DNA from: Massilia agilis
GTDB taxonomy: Bacteria > Pseudomonadota > Gammaproteobacteria > Burkholderiales > Burkholderiaceae_D
DNA length: 64,000 nucleotides
Assembly (NCBI RefSeq): GCF_024756255.1
Contig: NZ_JANUHB010000002.1
Span: 310,001-374,000 of the forward strand
Direction of reading: 5' to 3'
Shown here: piece after piece, positions 17,316 through 26,004 of the stretch
Layout: every line of letters begins with the position of its first letter
How positions within the stretch are numbered: position 1 is the first letter of the stretch
Notes under the pieces: generated by a model
Told to the model about the DNA's origin: nothing
The model's database searches: none
Seen by the model: only the letters and a program-made list of their open reading frames with translations
Translations under genes and position numbers: made by a program

Positions 17316-19514
17316 TCAGAATTTCATCTCGAGCGTGGCGCGTGCGAGCATGTGGCCGGGGTAGGTGGTCGTGCGCGTCACCAGGCCGCCCGGCTCCATG
17401 AAGGCGGTCGCGCCGACCCCGTCCTGGCGCAGCACGTTCGACAGCGCCACCCGCAGCTGGACCTTCGGGTCGAACTTCCACAGCGCGTACAGGTCCAGGT
17501 CGCGGCGCACCGACTGGTACGCGGTCTGCTGCTCCGAGACCCGCACCGGCCCGCCGGTGCGCAGCGCGAAGCTGGCCCCGGCGGTGAGCGGGCCGGCCTT
17601 GTAATCGATGCCCAGCGTGGCCGACAGCGGGTTCTGCTGGTCGAGCCGGTTGTTCGGGCCCGGCACCGCATCCACGCGCGACCAGTTGCGCGTGACACTC
17701 GCGCGCAGGTCGATCGCCGGCGCGCCCGCCATCAGCACCTTGAGCGGCAGCTTCGCTTCCGCCTCCAGCGAGTGCGTCTCGGCCGAACCGCCGTTGGACG
17801 GCAGCTGCACCCAGCGGTCGCCATCGAGGATGATCACGTTGCGCGTGAAGTCCTGGATATTGCGGCGCGACGCGCTCAGCGAGAGCAGGCCGCCCTCGGC
17901 GAAATAGTGTTCGTACGAGGCGTCAAAGCCCAGCGCCAGTTCCGGCTTGAGGTTCGGGTTGCCCATCACGTCCGGCTCGGTCGCACTGTTGTTGACCGAG
18001 ACGAAGCGGCGCGGCGGCAGGCTCAGGAGGTCGGGGGCTTTGTAGGTGCGGGTGACGGCAAAGCGCAACTGGTCCTTGGCGCCGGGGAGCTTGTACAGCG
18101 TCTGCAGCAAGGGGCTCAGGACCGACGAATTGGTGTGCACGGTGTCAAAGCCGCTGCCCGAGGTGGTGACGCGCACGCCCTCCCAGCGCATGCCCAGGTA
18201 CAGCGACCAGCGCGGCGTGATGTTCCACTCGTCCTGCACGTAGGTCGCCACGCGGGCCGACTGGCTCACAAAGCGCTCGTCACTGGCGAACCCGCCGTAG
18301 CCGGCGATCGGATAATCTTCCTGGATGCGGTGCTCGTTGTGGCGGCCGTAGCCCACGTCCCAGCCGATGCCCAGCGAATGGCCGTTGCCGAGCGGGTTGG
18401 TGTACTTGCCGGTCGAGGACAGGTTGTAGTCGTGGCCACGGTTGTCGGTAATACTGTCCAACACCTGCACACCCTCACGGTATCCGTAGCGGTGCTGCTC
18501 GCTGTAGCCGCCGCCGACCCAGCCCCCAAGCTTCACGTCCAGCTTGGCGCCGGATGCGAGCTCGTGGGTCCAGTTCAGGTCCGAGCGCAGCATCTCGAAG
18601 CCGTTGTGCATCGGCGTGTGCACGTACGGCACCGGCACGTTCGCCCCGACCTGGGCGGTGGTGCTCGAATCGAGGTCGATGCGCACGCGATTCACGTTCA
18701 CGAAGCTCTGCCAGGTCAGCTGGTCGCCGTTGGCCAGCTTCCAGTTCAGGCGCGGTGCCGAATTGAGCGTCGAGATGTGGTTGGTGTTGACGAAGTCGGT
18801 GCTGCGCAGTGCGATGGTGTTCCCGGCCAGGTCGTAGTCGTGCTCGATTGCCGGGGCCGGCCGCTCGGCATCCTGGTAGGAGACATTGAGCGGGAACGAC
18901 CATGAAAAACCATCGGCGCGGTCGGCCAGTTGCAGGTTCACGGTCGGGTTGGTCACGCCGGCGCCGCGGCCCAGCCCCACCTTGATCTCGCGCTGCGCCC
19001 TGCTGACTGCCTTCTTGAGCACGATGTTGATGGTGCCCGCCACCGACTGCGTCGAAAATTCGGCGCTGGCCGCGCGCAGCACCTCGATGCGCTCGATCGT
19101 GTCGGGCGCGAGCGAATCCATTGAAAACCCGGCCGGCGCGCGCTCGCCGTTGATCAGGACCTGGGTATAGCCGTTGCCCAGGCCGCGCATGCGGATCTCG
19201 CCGCCGCGGCCGGGCGAGCCGCTCACGGTCACGCCCGGCACGCGCTTGAGCACATCGGTCACGCTGGTGTCGCCGTACTTGACGATCTCCTCATGCGTGA
19301 TCACGACCTTGCTGGCCGTGTCGTCGCGGCGCGGGTCGTAGGCATCGGCGGCGCCGCGCACCTCGACCTTCTGCATGGTGGTGTCCTCGCTCTTCGCGCT
19401 CGTGGTCTTCGGTTGGGTTTCCTGTGCCTGCGCGGCCAGGGCCGTGGCAAGCGAGGCGGCAATGATGGTCAGGCGCAGCGGCGCGCCGCATGCATACATG
19501 GCATGGTGGTACAC
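17316..19514 (-). CDS. TonB-dependent outer-membrane receptor (copy 2 of tandem pair)
   Basis: 732 residues from a GTG start at 19514 chosen for GGAGAG 6 nt upstream; an in-frame ATG at 19499 is the alternative. Signal peptide ends at ALAAQAQ. Plug and barrel follow the same layout as the neighbouring receptor, with near-identical plug stretches (AYDPRRDDTASK, VLKRVPGVTVSG, GEIRMRGLG, INGERAPAGFS) and the same end (ARATLEMKF). Divergence is concentrated in the extracellular loops of the middle region, as expected if the two have different ligands. Divergent from psd, with which it shares a 134-bp upstream region. Confidence 0.92.
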   Translation of the reverse strand: MYHHAMYACGAPLRLTIIAASLATALAAQAQETQPKTTSAKSEDTTMQKVEVRGAADAYDPRRDDTASKVVITHEEIVKYGDTSVTDVLKRVPGVTVSGSPGRGGEIRMRGLGNGYTQVLINGERAPAGFSMDSLAPDTIERIEVLRAASAEFSTQSVAGTINIVLKKAVSRAQREIKVGLGRGAGVTNPTVNLQLADRADGFSWSFPLNVSYQDAERPAPAIEHDYDLAGNTIALRSTDFVNTNHISTLNSAPRLNWKLANGDQLTWQSFVNVNRVRIDLDSSTTAQVGANVPVPYVHTPMHNGFEMLRSDLNWTHELASGAKLDVKLGGWVGGGYSEQHRYGYREGVQVLDSITDNRGHDYNLSSTGKYTNPLGNGHSLGIGWDVGYGRHNEHRIQEDYPIAGYGGFASDERFVSQSARVATYVQDEWNITPRWSLYLGMRWEGVRVTTSGSGFDTVHTNSSVLSPLLQTLYKLPGAKDQLRFAVTRTYKAPDLLSLPPRRFVSVNNSATEPDVMGNPNLKPELALGFDASYEHYFAEGGLLSLSASRRNIQDFTRNVIILDGDRWVQLPSNGGSAETHSLEAEAKLPLKVLMAGAPAIDLRASVTRNWSRVDAVPGPNNRLDQQNPLSATLGIDYKAGPLTAGASFALRTGGPVRVSEQQTAYQSVRRDLDLYALWKFDPKVQLRVALSNVLRQDGVGATAFMEPGGLVTRTTTYPGHMLARATLEMKF

Positions 19515-19648
19515 AGTGATCTCTCCAGTCAGCGTTCGTTTTTAGGATATGCATAACTGGGCTGGCGTTGCGGAAAACCGATTCCCGGTCCGGCACAGCA
19601 GCCCGTTATAATCCGTATTCCGACTTCCACGCCAAAAGGTTCCCGACC

Positions 19649-20512
19649 GTGTCCGATCGCATCAAAGTACTGCCGCAATACGTGCTTCCGAAGCAGGCGC
19701 TGACCTCTCTTGCCGGCCGCGTGGCCGGCGCCAAGGGCGGGGCGATGACGACGCGCCTGATCCGCTGGTTCGTGGACAAGTATGGTGTGAACATGGCGGA
19801 AGCCGAGAATGCGGACATTGCCAGCTACGCCAGCTTCAACGAATTCTTCACCCGCCCGCTCAAGAGCGGCGTGCGCCCGCTGGCCGACGCCGATTTCGTC
19901 TGCCCGGTGGATGGCGCGATCAGCCAGTTCGGGGACATCGACGAGCACGAGATCCTGCAGGCCAAGGGCCACAAGTTCACCACCACCCAGCTGGTGGGCG
20001 GCGACGCTGCGCTCGCGGCGCAGTTCGCGCACGGCAGCTTCGCCAACCTGTACCTGAGCCCGAAGGACTACCACCGCATCCACATGCCCTGCGAGGGACG
20101 CCTGACCCGCATGATCTATGTGCCGGGCGCGCTGTTCTCGGTGAACCCGACCACCGCGCGCGGCGTGCCGGGCCTGTTCGCCCGCAATGAGCGCGTGGTG
20201 TGCGTGTTCGAGAACCCGCAATGCGGCCCGTTCGTGATGGTGCTGGTGGGCGCGACCATCGTCGGCAGCATGGCCACCGTGTGGCACGGGGTGGTCAACC
20301 CGCCGCGCCTGCCGCAGCTGACCGAATGGAGCTATGGCGCCGAGCCGCCGGTGGTGCTGCGCAAGGGCGAGGAAATGGGGCGCTTCCTGCTCGGTTCGAC
20401 GGTGGTCATGCTGTTCAAGAAGGACACCATCGCGTTCAATCCGGGGTGGGCGCCGGAGCGCCCGGTGCGGCTGGGCGAGATGATGGGGAACGGCCCGCGC
20501 CGCACGGCGTAA
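19649..20512 (+). CDS. psd: Phosphatidylserine decarboxylase proenzyme
   Basis: 287 residues, typical for the short proteobacterial form. GTG start at 19649 with AAGG 9 nt upstream; the ORF's earlier Met is not supported by an SD. Family signatures: FFTRPLKSGVRP, VDGAISQFG, SPKDYHRIHMP, GATIVGSMATVWHG and the self-cleavage site LGST, where S250 becomes the pyruvoyl group. Converts phosphatidylserine to phosphatidylethanolamine at the inner membrane, the last step of PE synthesis. Stands alone; its stop abuts that of the convergent LysR gene with no spacer. Confidence 0.96.
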   Translation: MSDRIKVLPQYVLPKQALTSLAGRVAGAKGGAMTTRLIRWFVDKYGVNMAEAENADIASYASFNEFFTRPLKSGVRPLADADFVCPVDGAISQFGDIDEHEILQAKGHKFTTTQLVGGDAALAAQFAHGSFANLYLSPKDYHRIHMPCEGRLTRMIYVPGALFSVNPTTARGVPGLFARNERVVCVFENPQCGPFVMVLVGATIVGSMATVWHGVVNPPRLPQLTEWSYGAEPPVVLRKGEEMGRFLLGSTVVMLFKKDTIAFNPGWAPERPVRLGEMMGNGPRRTA

Positions 20513-21430
20513 TCAGGCGGCCTCGCGCCGGCGCGCCTCGCTGCAGCACATCTCTTCCATCAGGTCGAGGAAGGCGCGCGTCTTGGCCGCCATCAGGCGC
20601 CGCCCCGGGAACACGGCCCAGCCGGTGTTCGGCGGCAGCTCCCACTCCGGCAGCACGCGCACCAGCTCCCCCTTCTCCACGTAAGGCCCGGCAAAGCGCC
20701 CGGAACTGGCCGCAATGCCCGCGCCGCTGCAGGCGATGCGCGCCAGCAGGTCGGGCGAATTGGCGGTCAGGCGCGCCGGCAGCGTGCGCTCCCACACCAC
20801 CTTGCCGCGCGTGAGCACCCACGGCACCGGGCCGCCGTTGCGCGACAGGATGCACAGCAGGTCGTGCTCCACCAAATCGTCGGGATGCTCGGGCAGGCCG
20901 CGCTGGGATATGTACGAGGGCGCGGCGTACAGCCCGAAGCGCTCGAACGAGACGCGGCGCGCGTTGAGCGTGGAGTCTTCCGGCAGGTCGCCCATCCGGA
21001 TCGCGATGTCGAAGTTCTCGGCCAGCAGGTCCACCCGGCGCGGTGACAGGTCAAGCTCCAGCGTCACCTCGGGATAGCGCTCGAGGTAGCGGCTGATCAC
21101 CTCCACCATGCCCAGGTTGGCAAAGTCGCCCGGCAGCGAAACGCGCAGTTTGCCGCTGGGCGCGGCCTGGCGGTGCTGGGCCAGCGCATCCACCGCCTCC
21201 ACCTCTTCCGCCACCTTGCGCGCATGCTCGAGCAGGCTGGCGCCGAATTCGGTCACCACCAGCTTGCGCGTGGTCCGCTGCAGCAGCCGTTCGCCAAGGC
21301 GCGCTTCCAGCAGCGAGATGCGGCGCGAGACGGTCGACTTGGGCAGCTCGACGCGCTGCGCCGCCTTGCTGAAGCTGCCAACCTCGACAATCCGGGCGAA
21401 CAGCACCAGGTCATTCGGTTCGATATCCAT
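20513..21430 (-). CDS. LysR-family transcriptional regulator
   Basis: 305 residues from ATG 21430. N-terminal winged HTH (FARIVEVGSFSKAAQRVELPKSTVSRRISLLE, split here as FSKAAQRVELP and STVSRRISLLEARLG) and a C-terminal ligand-binding domain (PSGKLRVSLPGDFANLG; YLERYPEVTLEL) identify a LysR protein of the DsdC/CrgA-like group. It is divergent from the azoreductase with a 106-bp shared promoter region, the classic arrangement for a LysR regulator and its target. Predicted: controls the azoreductase/pirin genes in response to a quinone- or electrophile-type signal (inference). Confidence 0.93.
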   Translation of the reverse strand: MDIEPNDLVLFARIVEVGSFSKAAQRVELPKSTVSRRISLLEARLGERLLQRTTRKLVVTEFGASLLEHARKVAEEVEAVDALAQHRQAAPSGKLRVSLPGDFANLGMVEVISRYLERYPEVTLELDLSPRRVDLLAENFDIAIRMGDLPEDSTLNARRVSFERFGLYAAPSYISQRGLPEHPDDLVEHDLLCILSRNGGPVPWVLTRGKVVWERTLPARLTANSPDLLARIACSGAGIAASSGRFAGPYVEKGELVRVLPEWELPPNTGWAVFPGRRLMAAKTRAFLDLMEEMCCSEARRREAA

Positions 21431-21483
21431 ATTGTTCCACTGGCTGAATAATGTTATCCATTTTACTGTCTTCCGGCTCGATT

Positions 21484-21511
21484 TTGGAATTGGTAAAGTG
21501 CTTTCTATCGA
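21484..21511 (+). promoter_or_regulatory. Candidate promoter of the azoreductase gene
   Basis: TTGGAA and TATCGA separated by 16 bp, 26 bp before the azoreductase ATG, inside the LysR/azoR intergenic region. Moderate match to a sigma-70 promoter; a LysR T-N11-A site could overlap it but was not pinned down. Confidence 0.35.
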
Positions 21512-21536
21512 ATTCTCACTGAAGAAGGAAGCACAG

Positions 21537-22130
21537 ATGAACATCCTCCAGCTCAACTCCAGCCTGCGCGGCGCCCAATCCGAATCGATCCGCGTGGCCA
21601 ACTCGATTACCGCCAAGCTCGTCGCCGCCCACCCGGACGCCAAGGTCAAAGTGCGCGACCTGGTGGCCGACAAGCACCCGATCCTTGACGAAGAGACGCT
21701 CGGCGCCCTGTTCACGCCCGCCAACCAGCGCACCGCCGAGCAGGCCGCGCGCGTGGCACTGGACGACGCGCTGATCGCCGAAGCGCAGGCCGCGGACATC
21801 ATCGTGATGGGCGCGCCGATGTACAACTTCGCGATGCCGGTGCAGCTCAAGGGCTGGTTCGACGCGGTCTCGCGTGCCGGCGTGACCTTCCGCTACACCG
21901 AGGCCGGCCCGGAAGGCCTGCTGAAGAATAAGAAGGTGTACGTGGCCGCGGCGCGCGGCGGCGTGTACCCGAAAGAGTCCGATCCGCAGGTGCCGCAGAT
22001 CGTCACGCTGCTGAACTTCCTGGGCCTGAAAGACCATACCTTCGTGTATTCTCCGGGCCAGGCAATGGGACCGGACGCGGCAGCCAAGGGCCAGGCAGAG
22101 GCCGACGCCGCAGTCGAAGCGCTCGCGTAA
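21537..22130 (+). CDS. azoR: FMN-dependent NADH-azoreductase
   Basis: 197 residues, family length. Flavodoxin-like fold with LQLNSSLRGAQSES at the start and GAPMYNFAMPVQLKGWFDAVSRAGVTF, the AzoR FMN/dimer signature. SD GAAGGA 8 nt upstream. Known reaction: two-electron reduction of quinones and azo dyes with NADH, using FMN; usually protects against electrophiles. Divergent LysR regulator and downstream pirin gene (43-nt gap) suggest a small electrophile-response unit. Confidence 0.95.
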   Translation: MNILQLNSSLRGAQSESIRVANSITAKLVAAHPDAKVKVRDLVADKHPILDEETLGALFTPANQRTAEQAARVALDDALIAEAQAADIIVMGAPMYNFAMPVQLKGWFDAVSRAGVTFRYTEAGPEGLLKNKKVYVAAARGGVYPKESDPQVPQIVTLLNFLGLKDHTFVYSPGQAMGPDAAAKGQAEADAAVEALA

Positions 22131-22173
22131 TCCACCCACCGGCGCCAGGCGGCGCCACTACAAGGAGCACAGC

Positions 22174-23043
22174 ATGACACAGCAGTTGAAAGCAGAAAGC
22201 GTCACCAAATCGCGCGGCGTGGAGCGCCTGGTCGGTGGCCAGTTCGTGATGGACGGCGCGGGCGTGAAGATCAACCGCGTGCTGACCGGTCCCTTGCAGC
22301 GCCGCCTGGACCCGTTCCTGATGCTCGACGCGTTCGGCAGCGACAAGGCGGGCGACTACATCGCCGGCTTCCCGTCGCACCCGCACCGCGGCTTCGAGAC
22401 CGTGACCTACATGCTCACGGGCCGCATGCGCCACCGCGACAGTGCCGGCAACGAGGGCCTGATCACCAACGGCGGCGTGCAGTGGATGACCGCCGGCCGC
22501 GGCGTGGTCCACTCCGAGATGCCGGAGCAGGAGGAAGGCCTGATGGAAGGCTTCCAGCTGTGGCTCAACCTGCCCGCCAAGGACAAGATGACCGAGCCGT
22601 GGTACCGCGACATCCCGAACGAGGCGCTGCCGCGCTTTGCGCTCGACACCGGCGCCAGCGTGCAGGTGATCGCCGGGACCACGCATGGCGTGACCGGGGC
22701 CGTGGTGCGCGAGGGCACCGAGCCGCTGTACCTGGACGTGCACCTGCCGGCCGGCGCCAGCTTCGACCTGCCGCTGCCGGCCGGGCACAACGCCTTCGTG
22801 TACGTGTACCGCGGCGAGCTGGTGGTCGATGGCAAGGCGGTGCCGCAGGCGCGCATGGCGATCCTCGACAATGCCGCCGATGCGGACGGCGTGCGCATCA
22901 AGGCCGCGCAGGACAGCCGTTTCCTGGTGATCGCCGGGCGGCCGCTGAAGGAGCCGATCGCGCAGTACGGTCCGTTCGTGATGAACACCGAGCAGGAGCT
23001 GTTCCAGGCAGTCGAGGACTTCCGCGCCGGGCGCTTTGCCTGA
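22174..23043 (+). CDS. Pirin family protein
   Basis: 289 residues, two cupin domains. Metal-binding HPHRGFET (residues 69-76) and TAGRGVVHSEMPE identify a pirin of the YhhW/quercetinase-like group. Known members are quercetin 2,3-dioxygenases or redox sensors; the substrate here is unknown. It follows azoR in the same direction, consistent with a role in quinone or flavonoid handling. Followed by a GC-rich hairpin at 23051-23082. Confidence 0.92.
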   Translation: MTQQLKAESVTKSRGVERLVGGQFVMDGAGVKINRVLTGPLQRRLDPFLMLDAFGSDKAGDYIAGFPSHPHRGFETVTYMLTGRMRHRDSAGNEGLITNGGVQWMTAGRGVVHSEMPEQEEGLMEGFQLWLNLPAKDKMTEPWYRDIPNEALPRFALDTGASVQVIAGTTHGVTGAVVREGTEPLYLDVHLPAGASFDLPLPAGHNAFVYVYRGELVVDGKAVPQARMAILDNAADADGVRIKAAQDSRFLVIAGRPLKEPIAQYGPFVMNTEQELFQAVEDFRAGRFA

Positions 23044-23050
23044 TGGGCTG

Positions 23051-23082
23051 GCGCGGGCCGTGCAGCGATGCGCGGCCCGCGC
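23051..23082 (+). terminator. GC-rich hairpin after pirin gene
   Basis: Inverted repeat GCGCGGGCC / GGCCCGCGC with a 13-nt loop starting 7 nt after the pirin stop, followed by a weakly T-rich stretch. Likely end of the azoR-pirin transcript. Confidence 0.45.
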
Positions 23083-23126
23083 TTACGTTACACTTGTGGC
23101 ATGTGCCAACTCCGCCACCTGCCGCC

Positions 23127-23630
23127 ATGCCGCTGATCCCCGTCCTGACAAGCCTGCTGGCGCGCGCCAGCCGCGCGCTCGGGTTCGAGACCGTCGACGC
23201 GTTCCCGCCCGGGCATGCGTACGCGCGCACGCGCTGGGACCGCGCGTACTTCGACATCGCCTCGGACCTGAAGCCCGATGCGATCGAGCGCGCCATGTGC
23301 CAGTCGATCGCCAACACCCCGGCCGTATTCGCGCATATCGTCAACCCGACGCCGCGCATGCAGCGCGCCCTGCTCTCGGTCATCGACGAGCGTGCGCGCC
23401 GCTCCTGCGGCCAGCCGGGCGAACTGCTCAAGCTGCTGGTCGATGCCTACGCCAGCCCGCACACGCTCGAAGCCTTTCCCGGCCTGCGCGCGCTGATCGA
23501 GCAGACGCAATGGATGGACAGCGCGGAGCGCATGCGCCATGTGGCGGCATTCCTGCGCGAGCGCCGCGAAGCCGACGTGATCGAGTCGGCGCCAAACGTG
23601 GTTCCCCTGCGCCTTGCGCAGCCAGAATAG
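23127..23630 (+). CDS. Hypothetical protein
   Basis: 167 residues, all-helical in appearance, with no family recognised. Short basic N-terminus (MPLIPVLTSLLARASRALGF) then ERAMCQSIANTPAVFAH and RHVAAFLRERREADV. No signal peptide or metal motif; lacks a clear SD. Coding bias matches its neighbours. It ends 12 nt before the YghU gene and may be co-transcribed with it. Kept because the frame is open across the whole gap and its codon use is normal. Confidence 0.5.
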   Translation: MPLIPVLTSLLARASRALGFETVDAFPPGHAYARTRWDRAYFDIASDLKPDAIERAMCQSIANTPAVFAHIVNPTPRMQRALLSVIDERARRSCGQPGELLKLLVDAYASPHTLEAFPGLRALIEQTQWMDSAERMRHVAAFLRERREADVIESAPNVVPLRLAQPE

Positions 23631-23642
23631 AAGGAAAGACTG

Positions 23643-24482
23643 ATGGCCGAACAATCGAAATATGTACCTCCCAAGGTATGGGAGAACGCTGCCTCCGGCG
23701 GCACGTTTGCCAACATTAACCGCCCGGTGGCAGGGCCAACCCACGAGCAGGCGCTCCCGGTCGGCAAGCATCCGCTGCAGCTGTATTCGCTGGCCACGCC
23801 CAATGGCGTGAAGGTGACGATCATGCTCGAAGAGCTGCTCGCGCTCGGCCACAAGGGCGCGGAATACGACGCCTGGCTCATCAAGATCAACGAGGGCATG
23901 CAGTTTTCGAGCGGCTTTGTCGAGGCCAACCCGAACTCGAAGATCCCGGCGTTGGTGGACCACAGTGGCGAGGCGCCGCTGCGCGTGTTCGAATCGGGCT
24001 CGATCCTCGTGTACCTGGCCGAGAAGTTCGGCGCTTTCCTCCCGACCGAGCTGCGCGCGCGCACCGAAACCTTCAACTGGCTGTTCTGGCAGATGGGCTC
24101 GGCGCCCTTCGTCGGCGGCGGGTTCGGGCACTTCTACGCCTACGCGCCTGAAAAATTCGAGTATCCGATCAATCGCTATGCGATGGAGACCAAGCGCCAG
24201 CTCGACGTGCTGGACCGCCTGCTGGCCGGCCGCCGCTACGTGGCCGGCGACGAGTACACGATTGCGGACATGGCGATCTGGCCGTGGTACGGCGGCATGG
24301 TGCGCGGCGAGCTGTACGACGCGGCCGAGTTCCTGTCGGTGCACGAGTACCAGAACGTGCGGCGCTGGGCCGACGAGCTGGCGGCACGTCCGGCGGTGAT
24401 CCGCGGACGCAAGGTCAACCGCGTGCGCGGCAAGCCGGAGGACCAGGTGCCCGAGCGGCACGACGCGGCCGACCTGGACTGA
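23643..24482 (+). CDS. yghU: Glutathione S-transferase, YghU-type (disulfide-bond reductase)
   Basis: 279 residues, about the length of E. coli YghU. N-terminal region KYVPPKVWENAASGGTFANINRP and the thioredoxin-fold motif LYSLATPNGVKVTIMLEEL, with Asn-rather-than-Ser at the glutathione site, are characteristic of the Nu-class YghU/YfcG group; the helical C-terminal half contains YTIADMAIWPW. Known activity: GSH-dependent disulfide-bond and peroxide reduction. SD AAGGAAAG is present. Fits the oxidative/electrophile theme of this region. Confidence 0.95.
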   Translation: MAEQSKYVPPKVWENAASGGTFANINRPVAGPTHEQALPVGKHPLQLYSLATPNGVKVTIMLEELLALGHKGAEYDAWLIKINEGMQFSSGFVEANPNSKIPALVDHSGEAPLRVFESGSILVYLAEKFGAFLPTELRARTETFNWLFWQMGSAPFVGGGFGHFYAYAPEKFEYPINRYAMETKRQLDVLDRLLAGRRYVAGDEYTIADMAIWPWYGGMVRGELYDAAEFLSVHEYQNVRRWADELAARPAVIRGRKVNRVRGKPEDQVPERHDAADLD

Positions 24483-24490
24483 GCGCGTGG

Positions 24491-24514
24491 CGCCGGCGCC
24501 ATCCTGCGCCGGCG
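24491..24514 (+). terminator. GC-rich hairpin after yghU
   Basis: Perfect 9-bp stem CGCCGGCGC / GCGCCGGCG with a 6-nt loop, 8 nt after the stop at 24482. No T tract. Possible terminator or mRNA 3' stabiliser. Confidence 0.4.
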
Positions 24515-24593
24515 AGCGCAAGCGTTCGGGCTACCAGCCGGGGCTTTCCCAGATAAAATAGCGAATCCGCTATTTATTTGGAATACCCCCGTC

Positions 24594-25568
24594 ATGAGCT
24601 CCCCACGCAAGCTGCAGTTTAAATCCGTCAACTACACCGGCCTGGGCCAGGGTCCGCGCGTCATCATCATGGGCGCGACCCACGGCAACGAAACCTGCGG
24701 CACCAAGGCCATTCTGCGCGTGATGGAGGAGATCGACAGCGGCAAGCTGTACATCGCGGCCGGCAGCGTCACCTTCGTGCCGATCGTCAACCCGCTCGCC
24801 TACGCCCAGAACACCCGCTCGGGCGACCGCAACCTGAACCGCGACCTGTTCCCCAAGGCGGATCCGCAGGACTTCGAGGACCACGTGGGCAACTGGCTGT
24901 GCCCGCTGCTGGCGCAGCACGAGGTGCTGCTCGACCTGCACTCGTTCAACGCCAAGAACGGCGAGCCGTTCTGCATGGTGGGCCCGCTCAACAACGACGG
25001 CCCGCTGGAGCCGTTCCGCCATGCCGAGAAAGAGCGCGCGCTGGCGCGCCGCCTGGGCGTGCGCCGCTTCGTGACCGGCTGGCTGGCGACCTACGGCCAG
25101 GGTGTCAAACGCCGCAGCCGCGGCAATGCGGCGGAACTGGAAACCGTGCTGCGCTACGGCATGGGCACCACCGAATACATGCGCTCGACGGGCGGCTATG
25201 CACTCACGCTCGAGTGCGGACAGCACGAGGACCCGACGGCGCCGCAAGTGGCCTACCGCGCGATCGTGAACACCCTCGCCTTCCTCAAGCTCATCGACGC
25301 GCCCGAGCCAGCCCCGGTACCGTTCGAGGAAATGGAAGCGCTGGCAATGGTGGCAGTGCACGACAAGCTCGATGCGAACGACCAGTTCTCGCGCGCCTGG
25401 TCGAGCTTTGACACGGTCGCCGAGGGCGAGCAGATCGGCGTGCGGGCGGACGGCACGCCGGTGGTGGCCGAGTTCAGCGGGCGCATCCTGTTCCCGGACA
25501 CCAATGCCGCGCCGAACCATGAGTGGTATTACCTGACCCGGCCGAATCCGCAGTTCGGGCGCGAGTGA
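24594..25568 (+). CDS. Succinylglutamate desuccinylase/aspartoacylase-family metallohydrolase
   Basis: 324 residues. Zinc-carboxypeptidase-like fold: ATHGNETCG (His and Glu zinc ligands), RNLNRD, LDLHS (second His) and TLECGQHED with the catalytic Glu. This set is that of the AstE/AspA superfamily. It probably removes an N-acyl group from an amino acid, but the substrate cannot be told from motifs. Stand-alone gene; repeat copy B lies 44 nt after its stop and separates it from the convergent LAB_N gene. Confidence 0.88.
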   Translation: MSSPRKLQFKSVNYTGLGQGPRVIIMGATHGNETCGTKAILRVMEEIDSGKLYIAAGSVTFVPIVNPLAYAQNTRSGDRNLNRDLFPKADPQDFEDHVGNWLCPLLAQHEVLLDLHSFNAKNGEPFCMVGPLNNDGPLEPFRHAEKERALARRLGVRRFVTGWLATYGQGVKRRSRGNAAELETVLRYGMGTTEYMRSTGGYALTLECGQHEDPTAPQVAYRAIVNTLAFLKLIDAPEPAPVPFEEMEALAMVAVHDKLDANDQFSRAWSSFDTVAEGEQIGVRADGTPVVAEFSGRILFPDTNAAPNHEWYYLTRPNPQFGRE

Positions 25569-25611
25569 GTCGCTCCCGTCCGCAACCGGGACGCGCCGCT
25601 GCCGGCTTGAC

Positions 25612-25693
25612 GTAGGGTGGGCGGGTCTCCCGCCCGCGCGTTCAATCATTGCATGCGTGATTTGAACGCGTGGGCAGAATCTGCCCACCCTAC
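25612..25693. repeat. Palindromic intergenic repeat, copy B
   Basis: GTAGGGTGGGC start, GCCCACCCTAC end; left hairpin GGGCGGGTCTCCCGCCC, right hairpin GGGCAGAATCTGCCC. Fills a convergent junction: 44 nt after the plus-strand stop and 20 nt before the minus-strand stop. Same orientation as copies A and E. Confidence 0.92.
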
Positions 25694-25712
25694 AACTACC
25701 AAAACCCGCGGT

Positions 25713-26003
25713 TCACGACGAATTCTGCGGCTGGCGCGCGCCCGCGCGTTCCAGCCGGACCAGGTGCAGGTTGCGCAGGTAGATCAGCACGCCCAGCAGC
25801 TGCCCGGCACTGAACACCGGGTCGCGCCGGTGCAGCGCGTACACCAGCAGCACCACCGCCCCGAGGATGCTGAAGTACCAGAACGACACCGGAATCACGC
25901 TGCGGTGCTGGCGTTCGCTGACGAACCATTGGATCACGAAGCGCGCCATGAACAGCGCCTGGCCGCCAAAGCCGATCACGAGCCACCACAGGTCCTCGTC
26001 CAT
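25713..26003 (-). CDS. LAB_N (lipid A biosynthesis N-terminal) domain membrane protein
   Basis: 96 residues with three membrane segments (VIGFGGQALFMARFVIQWF; VIPVSFWYFSILGAVVLLVYAL; PVFSAGQLLGVLIYLRNL). The FxxRFxxQWxxSE pattern and the fWyfSilGa motif are those of the stand-alone LAB_N family found next to lipid A glycosyltransferases. Last gene of the envelope glycan operon, 1 nt after the PAP2 gene. Known association: lipid A or lipid-linked sugar modification; the biochemical role is unclear. Confidence 0.85.
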   Translation of the reverse strand: MDEDLWWLVIGFGGQALFMARFVIQWFVSERQHRSVIPVSFWYFSILGAVVLLVYALHRRDPVFSAGQLLGVLIYLRNLHLVRLERAGARQPQNSS

Positions 26004-26004
26004 G

